Both the position numbers and the translations under genes were made by a program. Shown here one piece after another: positions 6,693 through 13,960 of a DNA stretch of 24,666 nt (position 1 is its first letter; each line of letters starts with the position of its first letter). This stretch comes from an uncultured Bacteroidales bacterium (GTDB taxonomy: Bacteria; Bacteroidota; Bacteroidia; Bacteroidales; Paludibacteraceae): the NCBI GenBank assembly GCA_903912795.1, contig CAIWIS010000118.1, positions 1 to 24,666 of the forward strand. The letters are read 5' to 3'. The notes beneath the pieces are model-generated. The model saw only the letters and a program-made list of their open reading frames with translations. It was not told the origin of the DNA and made no database searches.

Positions 6693-6743
6693 CGACCTAG
6701 CTCGGCATAGCATCTTTCGCTATGTCACGGTAGAAGCAAGGCT
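6693..6743 (+). repeat. Multi-hairpin repeat, truncated copy C
   Basis: The first 51 bases match copies A and B (CGACCTAGCTCGGCATAG through AGAAGCAAGGCT) and then the match stops. The first hairpin is kept, but with GGCATAGC/GCTATGTC. Relative to copy A one T-A pair is replaced by C-G, a compensatory change. It starts 19 bases after the stop codon of the TPR gene. Confidence 0.7.
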
Positions 6744-6772
6744 GGCTGACTTTCGAACTTTTATTTGGCGGA

Positions 6773-6804
6773 CAATTCTTCGCAGATTTTCTAGTGAAGA
6801 ATTG
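6773..6804 (+). repeat. 9-bp stem hairpin in the leader of the gene at 6865
   Basis: CAATTCTTC (6773-6781) pairs with GAAGAATTG (6796-6804) around a 14-base loop. It follows the truncated repeat copy C and precedes the lipoprotein gene by 60 bases. No U-run follows, so it is not a simple terminator. It may be another broken structured element. Confidence 0.45.
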
Positions 6805-6864
6805 GACTTTTAGCTTTTCAGACTATGACAAATATCGACAAAACTGAAATATCAACAACTGAAA

Positions 6865-7362
6865 ATGAATAGATTGTATATTTTTCTCTTTATTGTTTTG
6901 ACTTATTCTTGTTCTATACGAAACGAAAAAAAGGAGACAATAGTTGAAGTACAGAAAATTGAAACGACAACGCCTGACTTTAGTGTAGCGTTGAAGTTTA
7001 TTAATGACTATGCAGATTATTGCAACAAATTGATGAACAAGGAAATTGTTGATTCAAATTGGGTCTACAACAACAATCTGTTGACTGAGAGTTTCAAGAA
7101 AAGACATAAATTTGTCATTGACTCTGCTTTTATTGCAGATCCTGAAATGGGACTTGAAGCTGACCCAATTTTTGACGCACAAGATTATCCTGACAGTGGT
7201 TTTGAAATCATGACGACTGATAAAAACAGGTTTGTAACAGTTCGTGGAAAAGACTGGAAAGAATTTATTGTTGTTCTAAAAGTGGTTTCTCAAAACGATA
7301 AATGGTTAGTTGATGGAGCTGGAATAATAAACATTCCGACTGAAAAGAGATCGAAAAGGTAA
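6865..7362 (+). CDS. Predicted lipoprotein, 165 aa, unknown function
   Basis: The signal M-N-R-L-Y-I-F-L-F-I-V-L-T-Y-S-C ends in a lipobox T-Y-S-C, so Cys16 would be lipidated. The mature part has F-S-V-A-L-K-F-I-N-D-Y-A-D-Y-C-N-K at about residues 40-60, and later D-A-Q-D-Y-P-D-S-G-F-E and V-V-L-K-V-V-S-Q-N-D-K-W-L-V-D-G-A-G-I-I-N-I-P. The latter strand-turn-strand ending is common in NTF2-like or DUF3828-type secreted proteins, which I note as a weak resemblance only. It is the last gene of the same-strand lipoprotein run and is AT-rich like the others. Its stop is 150 bases from the converging gene at 7513. Confidence 0.75.
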   Translation: MNRLYIFLFIVLTYSCSIRNEKKETIVEVQKIETTTPDFSVALKFINDYADYCNKLMNKEIVDSNWVYNNNLLTESFKKRHKFVIDSAFIADPEMGLEADPIFDAQDYPDSGFEIMTTDKNRFVTVRGKDWKEFIVVLKVVSQNDKWLVDGAGIINIPTEKRSKR

Positions 7363-7512
7363 CATTAGAAAATGACTGATAAACAACAAACTACGAACGC
7401 AAACCGCAGGTTGCCATCGCTCCACGTAGCCTAAAAACTCTCGCATTGTGCTAGGTGTTGCACCTTTTTGCAACCTTTCCGTTTGTATCGGTACAGCTGG
7501 GCAAAACCATCT

Positions 7513-7977
7513 TTACAAAAGCAATTTATCAATAGTTTGTGCTATTCGTTCTACACGCAGGCTATCGTTTCGGACTGAATAAATCCAATCAATAAGCTTT
7601 TTTTGATCTGGTTTTGATAATTTATTGAATCGGTCATAAGCCAAGGGTTCTTCGGCTAAGCACGTAAAGAAATCTTCTGTTTCAACGGGTGGTAAATCTT
7701 GCGAATACAGCACAAGGCGCACCCAGTCGCCTTCGGACTTGCCAATATTTTTACGAATTTCCGATTTTACAGGCAAAAACAAGTTTCCATTGCCAAATGG
7801 CATTAAGTTATAGTTGGATATTTCGAATGAATCGATATTTCCACACACTTTTGTCATTCCAAACCAAGAGCGTTTATTCTGTTGTAAATCGGGTAAAAGC
7901 ACAAAAGTCCATCCTCCTTTTCCGGGCATTTTCTGAAGAAGAAAATCGCCATCAACTATTGGAATTGAATTTTCCAT
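7513..7977 (-). CDS. DUF1905 / YdeI-OmpD-associated family protein
   Basis: The 154-residue protein combines two domains often found together. An N-terminal DUF1905 beta-barrel-like domain (residues about 5-85) shows G-G-W-T-F-V-L-L-P, then F-G-M-T-K-V-C-G-N-I-D and F-L-P-V-K-S-E-I-R-K-N-I-G-K-S-E-G-D. The C-terminal part (about 100-154), F-N-K-L-S-K-P-D-Q-K-K-L-I-D-W-I-Y, matches the YdeI/OmpD-associated (bacteriocin-protection) helical domain. The biochemical role of the family is not settled. No signal peptide is seen, so it is cytoplasmic. It faces the lipoprotein run and has its own well-formed promoter at 8036-8067. Confidence 0.85.
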   Translation of the reverse strand: MENSIPIVDGDFLLQKMPGKGGWTFVLLPDLQQNKRSWFGMTKVCGNIDSFEISNYNLMPFGNGNLFLPVKSEIRKNIGKSEGDWVRLVLYSQDLPPVETEDFFTCLAEEPLAYDRFNKLSKPDQKKLIDWIYSVRNDSLRVERIAQTIDKLLL

Positions 7978-8035
7978 AATTCAATTTTAAAACTTTGATT
8001 AATTTTTTTTGAAAGCAAAAGTGATTATATAACCC

Positions 8036-8067
8036 CAAATATACATATTGTTTCTGTATTTTACAAA
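8036..8067 (-). promoter_or_regulatory. Bacteroidota promoter of the YdeI-like gene
   Basis: Read on the minus strand, TTTG (8064-8067) and TATATTTG (8036-8043) are separated by 20 bases, a close fit to the Bacteroidota -33/-7 consensus. The leader to the ATG at 7977 is about 55 bases. The -33 box ends only three bases from the repeat remnant at 8071, so that element forms the upstream flank of the promoter. Confidence 0.6.
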
Positions 8068-8070
8068 CGT

Positions 8071-8154
8071 CATCGGTAAGCTTTAAATTTAAAAGAGCCT
8101 AATCTGGAAGTACGCTCAGCGTCAGGTGCGGGATTACAGGCTACGGTGAGCGGG
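8071..8154 (+). repeat. Multi-hairpin repeat, diverged remnant D
   Basis: CATCGGTAAGCTTTA matches the segment unique to copy B. The right end (CGCTCAGCGTCAGG then CTACGGTGAGCGGG) matches the right end of copies A and B, including the CGCTCA/TGAGCG inverted pair (8113-8118 with 8147-8152). The first three hairpins are missing. It lies between the divergent genes at 7977 and 8261. Confidence 0.6.
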
Positions 8155-8166
8155 TTTCTATCTATT

Positions 8167-8174
8167 TATGTTTG
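8167..8174 (+). promoter_or_regulatory. Possible -7 box (TATGTTTG) for the URO-D gene
   Basis: TATGTTTG fits TAnnTTTG and lies about 87 bases before the ATG at 8261. No clear -33 element is visible. The right border of repeat remnant D is 13 bases upstream. Confidence 0.3.
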
Positions 8175-8260
8175 GTAGTTAGCTTCACAACTATTTTGTA
8201 TTTTGAATTAATATAATTACATTTGAAAAAAAAATACTGATTTTAATTCAATTAAATGAT

Positions 8261-9283
8261 ATGACAGATAATCAATGGGAATCGTTGAGATTACTAGTTT
8301 CAGGTGAAAAACAAGAAAAGGCAATTACAGCTTTTATAATTGATAGTCCTTGGCTACCCGAATGGTCAGGTAACTCCATAATCGATTATTTAAGTAATGA
8401 TGAGATTTGGTTAGATGCCAACCTAAAAGCAATGGAAACATTCCCTGATACAATATTTCTACCAGGGTTTTGGAGTGAATACGGAATGTGTACCGAACCT
8501 TCAGCTTTTGGTTCAAAATGCAAGTTTTATAAAAACGAATTCCCTTTTGCCGAAAAAATTATTCATTGTAAAGAAGATATTGACAAAATTACTGTCCCCG
8601 ACCCCGATATGGATGGTTTGTTGCCATTTATGCTCAATCGTTTGGTCAAAGCACAACCCAAAATTGAAGCTGCAGGTCATAAAATTAGATTTTCAGTATC
8701 ACGAGGTCCATTGAATATTGCCTCTTTTCTGATGGGAACAACTGAGTTTTTAACCCTTATGATGATGGAGCCTGAAGCTACACATAAGTTACTTCGCATC
8801 ATTACCGATTTTCTTAAAAACTGGCATCAACTTCAACATGAAACTTTTAAAACCATTGATGGCATAATGATGCTCGACGATATTGTAGGATTTATTGGAG
8901 AATACGAATTTATAGAATTTGCTTATCCTTATTTGAAAGAGCTTTACGATACAAACGACAGCATAAAACTCTTTCATAATGATGCTGATTGCTCTCAATC
9001 AGTTAAATTCTACCCTGAATTGGGAATCAATATCTACAATCCAGGCATTCACATGTCATTAACAAAATTGCGTGAAGTAACTCAAAATAAAATGACCATT
9101 CTTGGTATTATTCCGCCCCGCGATGTGCTTGCTGCTGGAACAATCGATGAAGTTAGAGCAGCAACAAAAGCTTTAAAACTGGAAGCAAAAGATTATGACC
9201 AGATTCTGTTTTCATGTGCTGGAGGTATGCCACCGAAAGTTTCGACAGCAAATTTACGTGCCTTTCTGGATGAATTAAAATAA
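8261..9283 (+). CDS. Uroporphyrinogen decarboxylase (URO-D) superfamily protein
   Basis: The 340-residue protein has the layout of the URO-D/methylcobamide methyltransferase superfamily: W-S-E-Y-G-M-C-T-E-P near residue 70, a V-S-R-G-P-L-N-I-A-S-F-L-M-G-T-T-E-F segment around 148-165, and a metal-site-like region F-H-N-D-A-D-C at 238-244. A further cysteine at 319 (F-S-C-A-G-G) completes a possible His239/Cys319 pair, with Cys244 as a candidate third ligand. True HemE usually starts with an R-Q-A-G-R-type N-terminus, which is absent. Together with the possible zinc ligands this points to a corrinoid- or C1-type methyltransferase branch rather than haem synthesis. No corrinoid protein or cognate methyltransferase gene is adjacent, so the substrate is unknown. 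It is transcribed alone and ends at a strong terminator. Confidence 0.8.
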   Translation: MTDNQWESLRLLVSGEKQEKAITAFIIDSPWLPEWSGNSIIDYLSNDEIWLDANLKAMETFPDTIFLPGFWSEYGMCTEPSAFGSKCKFYKNEFPFAEKIIHCKEDIDKITVPDPDMDGLLPFMLNRLVKAQPKIEAAGHKIRFSVSRGPLNIASFLMGTTEFLTLMMMEPEATHKLLRIITDFLKNWHQLQHETFKTIDGIMMLDDIVGFIGEYEFIEFAYPYLKELYDTNDSIKLFHNDADCSQSVKFYPELGINIYNPGIHMSLTKLREVTQNKMTILGIIPPRDVLAAGTIDEVRAATKALKLEAKDYDQILFSCAGGMPPKVSTANLRAFLDELK

Positions 9284-9287
9284 CCCC

Positions 9288-9309
9288 ATAGACCGTATTT
9301 TAGGTCTAT
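9288..9309 (+). terminator. Hairpin after the URO-D gene
   Basis: ATAGACC (9288-9294) pairs with GGTCTAT (9303-9309) around an 8-base loop, five bases after the stop codon. No long U-run follows. The stronger hairpin at 9328 probably does most of the terminating. Confidence 0.4.
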
Positions 9310-9327
9310 TACATCTAATCGAAAACC

Positions 9328-9363
9328 AAAACAGCCAATCGCATTCCTGCAACCGGCTGTTTT
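9328..9363. terminator. Bidirectional rho-independent terminator
   Basis: AAAACAGCC (9328-9336) pairs perfectly with GGCTGTTTT (9355-9363). The flanking A- and T-runs let it serve both the URO-D gene on the plus strand and carAB on the minus strand, whose stop codon is 36 bases away. A TTCTTTnTTCTTT-like simple repeat (9364-9394) fills the rest of the gap. Confidence 0.75.
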
Positions 9364-9398
9364 ATCTTTATTCTTTGTTCTTTACTCTTTGATCTAAA

Positions 9399-12300
9399 TC
9401 AATATTCATCCCAACTTTTAATCTTTATATCTTCCACTGTCATGCTACAAAATGCGGTGATAAAGGCCGAAGCCAAGCGGGCATTCGTTAGCAATGGAAT
9501 GTTGAAGTCGATAGCACCACGACGAATGGTGTAGTCGTTTTTCAACTCACGTTCAGTTGTGTTTTTAGGGATGTTCACCACCAAATCAAATTGCTTGTTG
9601 GCTAACATTTCTTTTACATTGAATTCGCCTTCCTCGTCAGGCCATTGAACAGCCGTTGCGGTTACTCCATTTTCGGCAAGGAAACGTTGTGTACCACGTG
9701 TAGCGTACAATTCATAACCTTTTTTCTGCAACAAAGCACATGCGTCCGATAGTTCTACTTTCGATTTTGGTTCGCCCGACGAAATAAGAATTCGTTTCTT
9801 TGGTATGCGGAAACCAACCGATAGTAGCGATTTTAGAATTGCTTCGGAGAAATCGTCGCCTATACAGCCAACTTCACCGGTCGAAGCCATATCCACACCC
9901 AATACAGGGTCGGCTTGTTGTAAGCGGTGGAACGAGAATTGCGACGCTTTGATACCTACATAATCGAGGTCGAAAGCTGATTTCTCAGGTTTCTCAACCG
10001 GCAAGCCCAACATTACTTTAGTAGCCAATTCGATAAAATTCAGCTTCAATACTTTCGATACAAATGGGAACGAACGCGAAGAGCGCAAGTTACATTCGAT
10101 TACTTTGATATAGTTGTCTTTAGCAAGGAACTGAATGTTAAATGGACCAGAGATATTCAACGATTTAGCAATCTCACTAGCAATTTTCTTGATTCGGCGA
10201 ATGGTTTCCACATAAATTTTCTGTGGAGGAAATTGCGTAGTTGCATCACCTGAGTGAACTCCCGCAAATTCAACGTGTTCCGAAATGGCATAAACCAACA
10301 CTTCACCATCTTTGGCAACAGCGTCAATTTCAATTTCTTTGCAACGCTCCAAAAATTCTGAAATAACCACCGGATGTTTTTTAGAAACTTCGGTCGCTAA
10401 TTTCAGGAAGTTCTCCAATTGCGAAGCATCGTGGCAAACATTCATTGCTGCACCCGAAAGCACATACGAAGGACGAACCAAAACCGGAAATCCAACTTCT
10501 TTAACAAACTCATGAACATCATCAAAAGTTGTCAATTCTTTCCATCGTGGCTGGTCAATTTTCAATGCATCGAGCATGGAAGAGAACTTGTGACGGTCTT
10601 CTGCACGGTCAATGTCAACAGCTTGCGTGCCCAGTATCGTTACATTTTCGGCAGCAAGTTTCAGTGCTAAGTTATTAGGTATTTGTCCTCCGGTTGAAAC
10701 AATTGTTCCCATCGGATTTTCCATTTCCATAATATCCATCACACGCTCAAAGCTCAACTCGTCGAAGTACAGACGGTCGCACATATCGTAGTCGGTCGAA
10801 ACTGTTTCGGGATTGTAATTAATCATTACCGAGCGGAAACCTTCTTTGCGAATAGTCATCAGCGCATTTACACCACACCAGTCGAACTCAACCGACGAAC
10901 CGATACGGTAAGCACCTGAGCCAAGAACCACTACAGAGCGGTGGTCGCCAAGGTATTTCATATCGCTGGCTGTTCCGCCGTAAGTCAGGTACAAATAATT
11001 CGTTTGTGCCGGATATTCAGCAGCCAGTGTATCAATTTGTTTTACTACGGGTTTAATGCCGAGGCTCTTACGATAATTTCGTGTTAGTTTAATTTTTTCG
11101 TCAATTTCGTCATTGCTGCATTTTGTTACCAAACGAGTGATTTGGAAATCAGAAAAGCCTGTCAATTTTGCTTCGAATAGCAATTCGGTTGGCAATGTTT
11201 GCAACGAATTAAATTCTTCTAATTTATGTTCGAGCGTAACAATGCGTTGCAATTTGTGCAAGAACCAACGGTCGATTTTAGTCAAATCGTGCAATTTATC
11301 AACCGAATAACCACTGTGCAATGCCTGAGCCACATAAAATACACGTTTGTCAGTAGGTTTCGAAAGTGCTGTGTCCAAATCGTCGGCATACATGGCCTTG
11401 TTGGCTACAAATCCGTGCATTCCCAATCCAATCATACGCAAACCTTTCTGGAATGCTTCTTCAAAATTACGACCGATAGACATGATTTCGCCTACCGATT
11501 TCATACTTGAACCCAACTGACGACTTACGCCCTGGAATTTACCTAAATCCCAGCGAGGAATTTTACATACAATATAATCGAGTGCGGGTTCGAAGAAAGC
11601 CGAAGTATCTTTTGTTACCGAGTTTTTCAATTCTGGTAATCCATAGCCCAAACCAAGCTTAGCAGCTACAAAAGCCAACGGATAACCGGTTGCTTTAGAA
11701 GCCAGAGCCGAAGAGCGACTCAAACGAGCATTCACTTCAATCACGCGGTAATCTTCCGAAACGGTATCGAAAGCATATTGAACATTACACTCACCCACAA
11801 TACCAATATGGCGAATAATGCGGATAGCCAGTTCACGTAGTTTGTGATATTCGCTGTTAGTCAATGTTTGCGAAGGTGCAACTACGATACTTTCGCCGGT
11901 ATGTATGCCGAGCGGATCGAAGTTTTCCATATTACAAACTGTGATACAGTTATCGTAACGGTCGCGAACTACTTCATATTCAATTTCTTTCCAGCCTTTG
12001 AGCGATTTTTCGACCAACACCTGATTTGAATATGCAAAAGCTCTGTCGACCAACGTTTTCAGTTCTTCGTCGTTATCGCAGAAGCCTGAACCCAATCCAC
12101 CCAATGCATAAGCAGCGCGTACAATAACCGGATAACCCAGCTCATTGGCAGCGCGTACAGCATTTTCAAGATCGTTTACAGCTTCACTTTTGATATATTT
12201 TACATCAATTTCTGCTAATTTGCTATTGAAAATTTCGCGGTCTTCGGTATCAATAATCGACTGTACGGGTGTGCCAAGAACACGTACATTGTATTTTTCA

Positions 12301-13796
12301 AAAATTTTATCTCTGTAAAGTGCCACACCACAGTTCAACGCAGTTTGTCCGCCAAACGAAAGGAAAACACCATCCGGGCGTTCTTTTTCAATCACACGTT
12401 CAACAAAATCGGGCGTTACAGGCAAAAAGTATACTTTATCAGCAATACCTTCCGAAGTTTGTACGGTAGCGATGTTTGGATTGATTAATACAGTTTCAAT
12501 TCCTTCTTCTTTCAAGGCTTTCAACGCTTGTGAACCGGAGTAATCAAACTCGCCAGCTTCACCAATCTTCAACGCACCCGAACCAAGCACCAGCACTTTT
12601 TTGATTTCACCTTTTTCCGCACCTTTGTATTCTTGTTTGGTCACCAAACGACTGTCAATTGCTTTTTCAATCATTGACACCACATCAAATTCAAATGCGC
12701 TTTCCCCTTCTCCTTTGGAGGAGGTCGGGAGGAGGTCTAAGAATACATCAAATAAAAATTCAGTATCTGTAGGCCCTGAAGCAGCTTCGGGGTGAAACTG
12801 AGCCGAGAACCAAGGCATAGTTTTGTGGCGAATACCTTCGTTGGTTCCGTCGTTCATATTCACGAACAACGACTCCCAATCGGCACTCAATGTTGAATTG
12901 TCAACCGCAAAACCATGGTTTTGCGAAGTGATAAAGGCTCGTTGTGTACCAACCAATTGTACAGGTTGGTTATGACTGCGGTGACCGTATTTAAGTTTGT
13001 AGGTTTTTGCACCTCCGGCAACCGAAAGCAACTGATTTCCCATACAAATACCGAAAATTGGTTTTCCGGTTTTCATGGTTTCCTGTATATGACGCACGGT
13101 GTCTTGTGCATATTCAGGGTCACCAGGACCATTGGAGATAAACAGTCCGTCGAATTCTATGTGGTTGTAGTCGTAATCCCAAGGCACTCGGATAACGGTT
13201 GTGTCGCGTTTTAGTAAGCAGCGGATTATATTGTGTTTTACACCACAATCCACTAACAAAATGCGCTTTTTACCAGTTCCGTAAGTTATTACTTCTTTGC
13301 AACTTACTTTGGCCACCTGATTTTCGTCATCAGGGTTGATAAATTCAATATCGTCGCCATCCGGAAAAACAAGTTTTCCTTTCATGGTTCCTTTTTCACG
13401 CACTAACTTGGTAAGTTCGCGCGTGTCGATACCAAAAATTCCGGGCACTTCGTTTTCTTTCAACCAATCACTAAGGCTTTTACCTGCGTTCCAGTGACTG
13501 TATTCAAAAGAAAAATCGGAAATAATCAATGCTGATGCTTGAATTTTTTCCGATTCGTAAAAAGTAGAAAGTCCGTTTTGAATGATGTCGTTCGGAACAC
13601 CGTAATTACCAACTAAAGGAAAAGTAACGGCTAATAACTGCCCGGCGTACGATGGGTCAGTGAGACTCTCGGGATACCCGACCATTGCCGTGTTAAAAAC
13701 TACTTCTCCGGCAACCGCTTTTTCAAAACCAAAGGATTTCCCTTCGAAAACGGTACCATCCTCCAAAACTAAATGATAGGGCTTGTACTTCTGCAT
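9399..13796 (-). CDS. carAB: Fused glutamine-dependent carbamoyl-phosphate synthetase (CarA-CarB)
   Basis: This single 1465-residue chain makes carbamoyl phosphate from glutamine, bicarbonate and two ATP, the first step of pyrimidine and arginine synthesis. Residues 1-150 are the CarA N-terminal domain (E-D-G-T-V-F-E-G-K-S-F-G). About 170-350 is the class I glutaminase with Cys251 (G-I-C-M-G-N-Q), His335 and Glu337 (Q-F-H-P-E), so the triad is complete. A short linker (353-366) leads to the CarB half: first ATP-grasp module about 400-945 (V-L-G-S-G-A-L-K-I-G-E-A-G-E-F-D-Y-S-G), second about 950-1330 (V-V-L-G-S-G-A-Y-R-I-G-S), and an MGS-like regulatory domain about 1330-1465. In most bacteria the two subunits are separate; I know fused forms mainly from eukaryotes and some Bacteroidota. 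Segments such as E-V-N-A-R-L-S-R-S-S-A-L-A-S-K-A-T-G-Y look more like eukaryotic CPS than E. coli CarB. No attenuator or PyrR-type leader was recognised. Confidence 0.96.
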   Translation of the reverse strand: MQKYKPYHLVLEDGTVFEGKSFGFEKAVAGEVVFNTAMVGYPESLTDPSYAGQLLAVTFPLVGNYGVPNDIIQNGLSTFYESEKIQASALIISDFSFEYSHWNAGKSLSDWLKENEVPGIFGIDTRELTKLVREKGTMKGKLVFPDGDDIEFINPDDENQVAKVSCKEVITYGTGKKRILLVDCGVKHNIIRCLLKRDTTVIRVPWDYDYNHIEFDGLFISNGPGDPEYAQDTVRHIQETMKTGKPIFGICMGNQLLSVAGGAKTYKLKYGHRSHNQPVQLVGTQRAFITSQNHGFAVDNSTLSADWESLFVNMNDGTNEGIRHKTMPWFSAQFHPEAASGPTDTEFLFDVFLDLLPTSSKGEGESAFEFDVVSMIEKAIDSRLVTKQEYKGAEKGEIKKVLVLGSGALKIGEAGEFDYSGSQALKALKEEGIETVLINPNIATVQTSEGIADKVYFLPVTPDFVERVIEKERPDGVFLSFGGQTALNCGVALYRDKIFEKYNVRVLGTPVQSIIDTEDREIFNSKLAEIDVKYIKSEAVNDLENAVRAANELGYPVIVRAAYALGGLGSGFCDNDEELKTLVDRAFAYSNQVLVEKSLKGWKEIEYEVVRDRYDNCITVCNMENFDPLGIHTGESIVVAPSQTLTNSEYHKLRELAIRIIRHIGIVGECNVQYAFDTVSEDYRVIEVNARLSRSSALASKATGYPLAFVAAKLGLGYGLPELKNSVTKDTSAFFEPALDYIVCKIPRWDLGKFQGVSRQLGSSMKSVGEIMSIGRNFEEAFQKGLRMIGLGMHGFVANKAMYADDLDTALSKPTDKRVFYVAQALHSGYSVDKLHDLTKIDRWFLHKLQRIVTLEHKLEEFNSLQTLPTELLFEAKLTGFSDFQITRLVTKCSNDEIDEKIKLTRNYRKSLGIKPVVKQIDTLAAEYPAQTNYLYLTYGGTASDMKYLGDHRSVVVLGSGAYRIGSSVEFDWCGVNALMTIRKEGFRSVMINYNPETVSTDYDMCDRLYFDELSFERVMDIMEMENPMGTIVSTGGQIPNNLALKLAAENVTILGTQAVDIDRAEDRHKFSSMLDALKIDQPRWKELTTFDDVHEFVKEVGFPVLVRPSYVLSGAAMNVCHDASQLENFLKLATEVSKKHPVVISEFLERCKEIEIDAVAKDGEVLVYAISEHVEFAGVHSGDATTQFPPQKIYVETIRRIKKIASEIAKSLNISGPFNIQFLAKDNYIKVIECNLRSSRSFPFVSKVLKLNFIELATKVMLGLPVEKPEKSAFDLDYVGIKASQFSFHRLQQADPVLGVDMASTGEVGCIGDDFSEAILKSLLSVGFRIPKKRILISSGEPKSKVELSDACALLQKKGYELYATRGTQRFLAENGVTATAVQWPDEEGEFNVKEMLANKQFDLVVNIPKNTTERELKNDYTIRRGAIDFNIPLLTNARLASAFITAFCSMTVEDIKIKSWDEY
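12702..12737. repeat. Palindromic repeat inside carAB, encoding the linker
   Basis: The plus strand reads TTCCCCTTCTCCTTTGGAGG and then AGGTCGGGAGGAGGTC. It contains the foldback CTCC-TTT-GGAG and two GGGAGG/GGAGG units. It resembles short GC-richer intergenic palindromes I know from Bacteroidota genomes. Here it stays in frame and encodes about residues 353-366 (L-L-P-T-S-S-K-G-E-G-E-S-A-F), between the glutaminase and synthetase halves. Its composition differs from the flanking coding sequence. Confidence 0.55.
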
Positions 13797-13820
13797 AAAT
13801 ATTTATTGTCCAAATTTGTG

Positions 13821-13828
13821 CAAAAGTA
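13821..13828 (-). promoter_or_regulatory. -7 box (TACTTTTG) of carAB
   Basis: On the minus strand TACTTTTG followed by CAC fits TAnnTTTG, giving a leader of about 24 bases to the ATG at 13796. Twenty bases upstream lies CTTG, a partial -33 match. Confidence 0.5.
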
Positions 13829-13960
13829 CTGCTTTTTTACGTTCCGTGCAAGTTCAATTTTGTTTTTTTACTGCTTTTTCGCTTTTTTAATTTCAAACCT
13901 TAAATACTGAATGTAAACGGAATAAATATGCCGAAAATAAGTTTTATTAAGTGTTTTCTA

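Noticed and set aside
7375..7500. Fifth copy of the multi-hairpin repeat
   Set aside because: GCTAGGTGTTGCACC resembles GCAAGGTGTTACAC in copies A and B, but the match is short and the hairpins are absent, so it is not supported.
13797..13960. Attenuator or riboswitch controlling carAB
   Set aside because: The leader after the -7 box is only about 24 bases and shows no terminator/antiterminator pair. No pyrimidine-sensing element could be recognised.
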